The notes under the pieces were generated by a model. That model worked only from the letters and a program-made list of their open reading frames with translations, was not told the origin of the DNA and made no database searches. A DNA stretch of 64,000 nucleotides. It comes from Cytidiella melzeri (Eukaryota; Basidiomycota; Agaricomycetes; Polyporales; Irpicaceae). Location of the stretch: contig JABYQR010000030.1 of assembly GCA_022592445.1 (NCBI GenBank), positions 124,001-188,000 of the forward strand, given 5' to 3'. Positions 57,886 to 64,000 of this stretch are shown here, piece after piece. Both the position numbers and the translations under genes were made by a program. Every line of letters begins with the position of its first letter. Position 1 is the stretch's first letter.

Positions 57886-59410
57886 CTATACCATAGATGT
57901 GTTATGATCTGGCTTTTGGAGTGGATCGTCTGATAACTTTAGTCGTGAGTGATCTTCTTGGTCGGACGCAGGCGCGACAGAGTGTGCGACTTCCCGCTCA
58001 TCATAACCAGAGTGGAGACTCTCATCTAGATTACCAATCAGGCTGCGGCGGAATTGCAACGTCGGGACTGAGAGAGTCGAAATGTTCGAAGCGTGAAAGT
58101 TATGATGCGCCGTCCAGCGGAGATTCAGAATAAAGCGGGAGGAAAGAATAGAAGTGATGCTGTAGTTAAAATGAGTCAAAGTAAAGTATACGGTAGATTG
58201 CACCCACACAGTTATGAATGGCCCAACAAATGTTTTACCCTGCAATAGACTTGTAGAGATATTCAATTAGTGGGCAAAGACCAAACTACTTACCGTTGTC
58301 TCTTCTACAATCATCTGACTGATGTTGAGGATTAAAAAAACGCTGCGAAGAAGTGAGCGAACGTCTTCATTTCGACCACCAGTAAAAATCACTTGCATGA
58401 AGTACAACGTGCCTGTAGACAAGTCATATGATGAGCGTATGCATGAGTATATTGAGGCAACATTGACTACAAACTATCGCGCATCATCAAAGTGGACAGG
58501 CTGGAGCTCAAGCCCACCGCGTTGGCAGATCTGAAAGTCCCTGCTGTCTTGACCAAGGTAACGACCAGAAGGATAACGTCCGCCATGATGACCGTTATTC
58601 GCGTTGCCCGAGTCACTAAAGATGCACGATGAGTACTATTGCTTGATGCGTCTAGTGTATATCCTACATCTATCGAGTAGTATGTCATTTACGACGTTTC
58701 AAGACCTTTTGAATATTAGGATGACGTACTGTGCTTGAAGTAAAGGGCTCATGGGCACTAGCACACCGCAAACGTCGACACCTGGGATAGCCACGCTCGT
58801 TGATATGCTTGCCTGATACTGCCAATAGACTGGTCAGCCGAGTTCAAAGCCATGCTCACTTAACTCACTGAATTTGCCCCTATAGGCACACAACCAAGGG
58901 CAAACACGGATAATCCCAAATATTTGCGATATCCCCAGGGTGAGATCGCAAAGGCACGCAATGATGCGAGTACTAAACCATAGCATATTAGACGTCTTCC
59001 ACTGCGGGGTCGGGTAATCTCACAAGAGGATTGGAGCAGCAGGAGTACCGCGAGCACGCTGCAGCTACAGTAGAAGTACAGCGAGCTCAATGTTCGAATC
59101 TGACCGACATTCCACAAGCGTACCTCTGCAGAAGACGTTAACCGCACAGTCGAGATGAAACATTTGTACAGGTACACTCACATTTGCGCCTGTGCCGGAA
59201 ACTATTACTACAATACTGTAAGCCAGTAAACAGTATCGATTTGCGATCAGGAGGATGGAGGGTGTCGCGAGCTCCCGTCGCCATACAACTAGAATCTCCT
59301 GTTCCAATGTGATTACATACTCGTACACAACGAACGCTGTGTCAGATCACATTGTCAGCGCAAGGTTGGGGCATGATCCTTGCTGCATACCGAGAAGAGC
59401 GATGGAAATC
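57886..59410 (-). CDS. DUF6533-like integral membrane protein, exon joints unresolved
   Basis: Minus-strand segments follow the layout of the large basidiomycete DUF6533 membrane family: VVYEYVITLEQEILVVWRRE then IANRYCLLAYSIVV (59325-59210, the defining motif), hydrophobic helices (SLYFYCSCSVLAVLLLLQSS), ITVIMADVILLVVTLVKTAG with LSTLMMRDSL (58600-58470), and SILSSRFILNLRWTAHHNF (58150) followed by a hydrophilic tail to the stop at 57886. Several hundred bases between segments contain stops, and the first-exon ATG is uncertain (an in-frame TGA precedes SDTAFVVYEY), so it may be intact with introns or partly decayed. Function in the family is unknown; receptor-like topology has been suggested. 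Confidence 0.6.
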
Positions 59411-60730
59411 ATGGCATTGGTACGAAACGAACTGAGATACATGCTTATTCAGTGAAGCACAATTATTAGAGCGAGTGGAGTTCACCTGAATAGCTCGGCA
59501 CGGAGCAGAAGGCTACCTTCTTGAGACATGTCAAATGTCTTGAAGTTAATTGAAGCAGGGGTGTGAGTTGTAGCGTACATATCATCCACCAAATACCCAT
59601 ATGTATGGCTGCGAAAATGTTGGCGATGGTCAAGCGAGGTCGTAGTTATGGTGTGAGATAACTCCGGCGAAGCTGGAAGTGCGTGACTAACAGTCTCCTG
59701 TCGGTGGTCAGACCAAAAGTTCAACTCGGAAGATGAACAGCATTGTCGTGCACGTTGATAGTTACAACGCCTGAGTGCAACAGCATACCGGTTCGTTGAT
59801 GAGCCAAAACACTGATACCAACCTATAGCATATCAATCACGTTGCTGGTCATCCAGATTTATGAAGCCAAACATGGAGAATGTTATTGCTCACCTATGTA
59901 CCATCATACATCTCAATAAATGAGCCAAGATAGTAACTTGAAGTTGGTCATACCATGACGTTATGAATCACATCGGTTCTGCTCGCAACGGAATCACTTG
60001 AAGGTAACTGATTCTGATTTTCGACGCCACAGTTGAGAGCAACCGTAGCCAACTAGACAGTAGTACGAGAGTGACGGCGGGTTGGTCAGGTTATGCTGCC
60101 TGTGGATGTGATGATCGCGCTTTGTTGTTAACCATGGTCTGTGTTGTATCTATCCCGAGGAATTGTTTCAGGTGATGGTAGCAGTTCATACCCGCAGTTC
60201 ATTGAAGCGAACTTGCAATCAGGCGATGTTCTTGACAAGGACGTTACCTTCCATTCTTCGACTATCTTGTCGCGCTTGCGATTTAGATCGAAAAATTAGA
60301 AAAGTGTGCTGTTGGGGGCGTGAGTAGCGTCAGTACCTGAAAGAGTTTGGCATCATACCTTCACGGAGAAACGAATGAGAGCAGTAAAGCAGGACGTTAG
60401 CTGTACATGGTCGCTTTGTACTGCAGGAAGTGCGAAGTGGTAAAGAGCTGCCTAGATTAGTAGCGGGGGGATGCAGTAGCTTACGGTAGATTGACGTTGT
60501 AAGTTGAGCTTTAGATCTAGCAGAACAAAATTTGTTCCTTCCACCATTAGAACAAATTTGGGCAGATTGAGGGCGTGTACACTGCTGACTGGAAGCACCA
60601 ATATAACCTACACATCTACAAGCATCTGGAGTTCAGTTGACAAGCATTAAACCTGATAACTCACAGAGGCATCTTCGTGATAAGTGAGGTGCGGATAAAC
60701 CATCTACTGTACTGTACCTACTGATTTGAG
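59411..60730. other. Intergenic, no supported gene
   Basis: Some short open frames on the minus strand near 59482-59724 but no motif, no start with context and no chain of introns. GAACAAATTTG occurs as an inverted pair near 60525-60556 (GAACAAAATTTGTTCC and TTAGAACAAATTTGG). Confidence 0.45.
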
Positions 60731-61749
60731 CTATGTTAATGCATCTTCTGGTCCCAACAGACTGTCTACGAAGTCGGCAAATGTATCCCAAACCTCGTCT
60801 GCGGGAGTCACGCCAAGACGATCTTCGTCTCCTGGCCTGTACTTGCCCGTCTTCACTGGAAGTAGGCAGCAAAATCAGCACTATTCGGTCAAATGAGCGC
60901 AGTGATGTTCACCAAGTACCCGCCACAAGCCCAACTCTACTGCTCCTCCACCAAGGTCAGTCTCGACGTCGTCCCCGATAATGACCACCTTTCCCTCAGA
61001 GTTGTGGGAAATTTCGGAATCGTGGAAGCTGTCGATGACGGCTTCGAAGAAGGCACGACTTGGCTTGCCGACGGCCTCTGCTTTGACCCCTGCGGCATTC
61101 TCGAGCGCCGCTACAAATGGACCTGGGCCGAGTGAGAGCGTGTCGTTCGACGAGGACGAGGATGATCGGATGTACTTTGCTCTGTGCGTCGCGATGAGCG
61201 GTTTGTGATCGAGGAGAACGCGAAATGCGGTGTTCAGGTGTTCGTACGTGAAAAGGGAGGGTGCAAGGCCCACTACGACAGAATCATAGTCCTCTTTCGA
61301 ATCTGACGATGATGCTATTGCCTGTACTATTGAGTGTGTAAGACCGCTAATAGATGTGGAAGCATACAGGCACCAGATAGGCCGCAGAGCACTTCCTCTT
61401 TCGATGACTGCTCCAGAAGGCAGAACGGTCGCACGAGTCTCTTCTTGCGCAGCTGGCTATTCAGCGCGCCGAGACTGGTCCACATTTCCCTCCCTTTGCC
61501 TGAGTCGTCCAGTCCGCTTGTATGCTGCAGCTCGAAGCCCATGCTCTGCAGGCGTCGTTCAAGATCTACGCGTCCTTCTTTGCTCGTGTTGCTGCAGAAT
61601 CGAAAGGGGATCTGGTGGTTTGCATTATTACTCCTTCGTAAACGCGAGAGAGCGTTGACTGCGCCTGGCGTGGGTGACGAGCCAACATGAAGTGTGCCAG
61701 AGAGGTCGATGAGAAGAGCAGAGATGGGCGGTCGTGAGACAGTCGGCAT
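60731..61749 (-). CDS. HAD-superfamily hydrolase (HDHD2/LHPP-like), 3 exons (304 aa)
   Basis: Exons 61749-61374, 61326-60913 and 60855-60731 join in frame. Motif I is ALLIDLSGTLHVG, with the nucleophile Asp in DLSGT; the usual second Asp position is Ser. RFCSNTSKEGR is motif II (FxTNTx type). A cap region, VVGLAPSLFTYEHLNTAF, KPSRAFFEAVIDSF and the motif IV stretch VVIIGDDVETDLGGG follow, then VKTGKYRPGDED. This is the C2-capped HAD group with HDHD2 and LHPP, which act on small phosphate esters, phosphohistidine or pyrophosphate. The substitution in DxDx(T/V) to DLSGT is normal in this subgroup. Substrate not determined. Divergent with the arrestin-like gene (274 bp between starts). Confidence 0.9.
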
Positions 61750-62023
61750 CTGTGCGTGTGGGACAAGAAGTGCTGCTGATGGATCTATGACTTCATCGAT
61801 TACTTACATTGGATAAACAATTCCAAGTAAGCAAAGCGGTGGCCACATTAATGACTTTTCTATTACTTGTTAAGATTGCAGTTGTTACATGCTTGAGTCA
61901 GACGTTGCATGTGGATCTACGGCCGAACACTGTGCTCCCGGCGCGCTGACCATATGCTTCACCCAACACCCTTGAGCTTCTCTTCACAGCCTTCACCCTT
62001 GACCTCCACCACCAGCTCTCGCA
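61750..62023. promoter_or_regulatory. Shared divergent promoter, HAD hydrolase / arrestin-like
   Basis: A 274-bp gap between opposite start codons. A CCCAACACCC/CT-rich stretch precedes the plus-strand ATG. Confidence 0.45.
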
Positions 62024-63865
62024 ATGTCGACCACCTCTTTGCCGTCCTACAACCCCGCCTTGCTGCCCAGTGTCTCCCGCACCCCGACCTACACTGCCGA
62101 GCCACAGGCGTACGAGCAGCGTCTCGCTCACAACCCGCCATTGAGACCAAGACCGTCCGGCGAGTTCACCAAACACTCAAAGGCCGGAGGGCTCGCACTT
62201 CGGTTCCTCTCACAAGAAGAGAACATTCCCCTTCCCGTCTACGGAACAGGGGATGTGGTCGACGGCATCGTCGACATTGCAAAGACCGATGGCGTCCACG
62301 CGGTCGATGTCAAGGTATGCTCGAGCCGCGCTAGCCGTACCTTATGCACCTGATAATTGTCATATAGATCAAAGGTACCCTGCGATTGAAAGAGGTTGCA
62401 GAGGGTGGCCAAGTTAACTACGAGCTCTGCATCTCCCGCCAGTCGCTATGGAACAAGGATCGGAGCCCGGGTCCATGCCCATCTTCTCTCTCCTTTACTC
62501 TGCAGCTTCCGACCACGTTCACCGATGGGAAAACGGAATACGTGCGTGCTTCAATGCTAATGCTCTCATGTCCCTAAATGTACGCACATGTGCGTATTTA
62601 GCCTTTGCCCCCCACGCACGAGGTGCACATGAGTGGCCTTCCTGGATTCAGGGCAAATGTCGAGTACATCGTCACTGCTACCATTGACAGAGGCATTGTG
62701 AAGAAGGCGACTTCCTTCTTCCCGAAACAAGACAAGTGAGCATCTTCACACAGCACCCATAAATCTTATACATACATCCGTTGTGGTGGTGCTCCCTACG
62801 ACCACAATGACACTATAGGGCGTGCTGCGCAGCTCGGGCCTGCGAAAACCCAATTCTAACAGCTTATTTTGCCAGTAACACGATCTCGACGGAACTCTTC
62901 TATTACCCACGAGCACGGCCGCCTGCGCCTTTGCCGCCCCCCATGACTGTTGAGCCCAAGACGGGCATAGTCGAAACTCCGCAATGGAGATGCTTTGATT
63001 CTGTCATCCCGAGGCATGTGTCGAGCGTGGAGGACATCACCACAAAGGTTTGTCCGTTGTGGGGCTAAAACTTCTCGCGCTCATGTTTCCCAAACTCCGA
63101 TAGCTATACATTCCGTCCTCACGGGTGTTTGCGTTGTCGGAGCCGATACCTTTCCATCTCGTATTGAAGTCGACGACGTACTCCCTCGCTGCATTCGCGC
63201 CATATGGGCCCACTGCCTCTCTGCTCAGCCCACATAAGCAGCACACGCGCATCCAGCTGCTCAGACAGACTATTGTCGACGTCCGGTGCGTGCTTCGTCT
63301 AAATGCTGCCATAACATTTACAACAGTCACGCACTGACTTTTGTTTGCTTTGAAAAGAAATGCGGAAGTCTTCGGTACGAAGACCGACATCTGGCGGGTG
63401 TCCAACGTGGGCAACGGCGTATTCCAACGCGGGGTACGTAATTGCTCTCTCTGGTAGGTGGGTTTTCGCAAAGACACAGCTGATATCTCATGGCGCAGAC
63501 GGAGGGATCTGAGTTCCTCAGTTATCACGGCGAAATCCGCATCTCCGAGGACGTCAAGGTCGGCAGCTTCCGTGCAGGCGGTCTCCAAGTGAAAGTACGT
63601 TTTCTCTCGTCTGAATTTTTTTTTGAGTGCTGACTTTGCTCGTCGCTAAACCTAGGACTACATTGTATTGTCTATGATCCCTCCAGACGTAACCAAGTCT
63701 CCCTTCAAGGAGCTCCGCCTCGTCGTCCCGGTGCGCATCACGACAGATCGGTACACGAACGACGGGTCTGTGGCCCTCGATGCATTGGCGTACGACGCGG
63801 ACTCGGCTCCGGCGAGCGACGACGACGCCTCGTCACAGCGTGTGGCAAATTATAATGACATCTAA
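62024..63865 (+). CDS. Arrestin-like protein, 8 exons
   Basis: Exons: 62024-62314, 62368-62541, 62602-62735, from 62876 to about 63046, then about 63104-63284, 63356-63432, 63500-63593 and 63657-63865. Sequence marks of the arrestin fold: LPVYGTGDVVDGIVDI, VDVKIKGTLRLKEVAEGG (N-domain strands), LSFTLQLPTTFTDGKTEY, PLPPTHEVHMSGLPGFRANV, EYIVTATIDRG, then the C-domain (KLYIPSSRVFALSEPIPFHL, ISEDVKVGSFRAGGLQVKDY, VLSMIPPDVTKSPFKELRLV, VPVRITTD). Fungal arrestin-like proteins link membrane transporters to Rsp5/Nedd4 ubiquitin ligase; no PPxY motif is obvious in the parts I read, so an adaptor role is not certain. The gene ends 135 bp before the window edge. Confidence 0.85.
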
Positions 63866-64000
63866 CTATCAAGTGCAGCCATTGCGCCCTTCCTGTCACG
63901 AGACTGGCAGGGAAATGAGGGTTCGATCCTAGATGGCTTAGACTTGTTTGTACAAAATAAATTTGTAGTATTGTCAGTTGGTCGATTGATTGTATTTTCT

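Noticed and set aside
59482..59724. Minus-strand frame between the DUF6533-like gene and the HAD gene
   Set aside because: Isolated, without domain or splice continuity.

Overview
The window is nuclear DNA of a filamentous basidiomycete, most likely an Agaricomycete. The protein genes are split by many short (about 45-70 bp) GT-AG introns. The recognisable proteins (Ssd1/Dis3L2, Vid27, RTA1-like, arrestin-like, DUF6533-type membrane protein, MetE-C-like protein, P450) have basidiomycete-style sequences. The largest mobile element encodes a KDZ (Kyakuja-Dileera-Zisupton) transposase, a group greatly expanded in mushroom-forming fungi.

Layout. 1-5.0 kb: a complete ssd1/DIS3L2-type RNA-binding/RNase II gene. 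5.6-13.4 kb: repeat-rich DNA with a decayed Myb/SANT-like gene, an inverted pair of LTR-like sequences, and copies of a dispersed repeat carrying ~143-bp tandem units. 14.1-15.2 kb: a small secreted-protein gene and a TA-flanked MITE. 17.5-18.3 kb: a small four-exon hypothetical gene. 18.77-27.88 kb: an intact-looking 9.1-kb KDZ transposon with 633/673-bp terminal inverted repeats and a perfect 8-bp target duplication, carrying the transposase plus two divergently transcribed accessory genes. 29.2-30.7 kb: an intact RTA1-like membrane protein gene. 33.7-44.3 kb: nested transposons (Ty1/copia remnant with its LTR, a dispersed repeat inserted inside the copia reverse transcriptase, a truncated hAT transposase) and a second small secreted-protein gene. 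45.2-46.6 kb: an RTA1 pseudogene. 46.9-63.9 kb: ordinary gene-dense DNA: Rpr2/Snm1-like zinc-ribbon protein, BTB-domain protein, an unresolved small gene, vid27, a P450 pseudogene, a MetE-C/UROD-like enzyme, a DUF6533-like membrane protein, a HAD-family hydrolase and an arrestin-like protein.

Three signals stand out. First, the KDZ element can be delimited to the base, and its two cargo genes (one HMG-box-like, one unrecognised) sit head-to-head with the transposase inside the TIRs, which suggests a multi-gene transposition unit. Second, the two small secreted-protein genes, 30 kb apart, have unrelated coding sequences but share a core promoter and an equivalently placed 5'-UTR intron, as expected for a fast-diverging secreted family or for recruitment of a mobile promoter cassette. 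Third, the transposons record an order of insertion: a dispersed repeat lies within a copia element, and an inverted LTR-like pair lies within another copy of the same repeat.

Exon coordinates were derived by hand from GT-AG sites and reading-frame continuity. Where a chain of exons closes in frame to the stop codon I say so; where a joint could not be resolved I say that too. Product names rest on recognition of sequence motifs; no database search was run.
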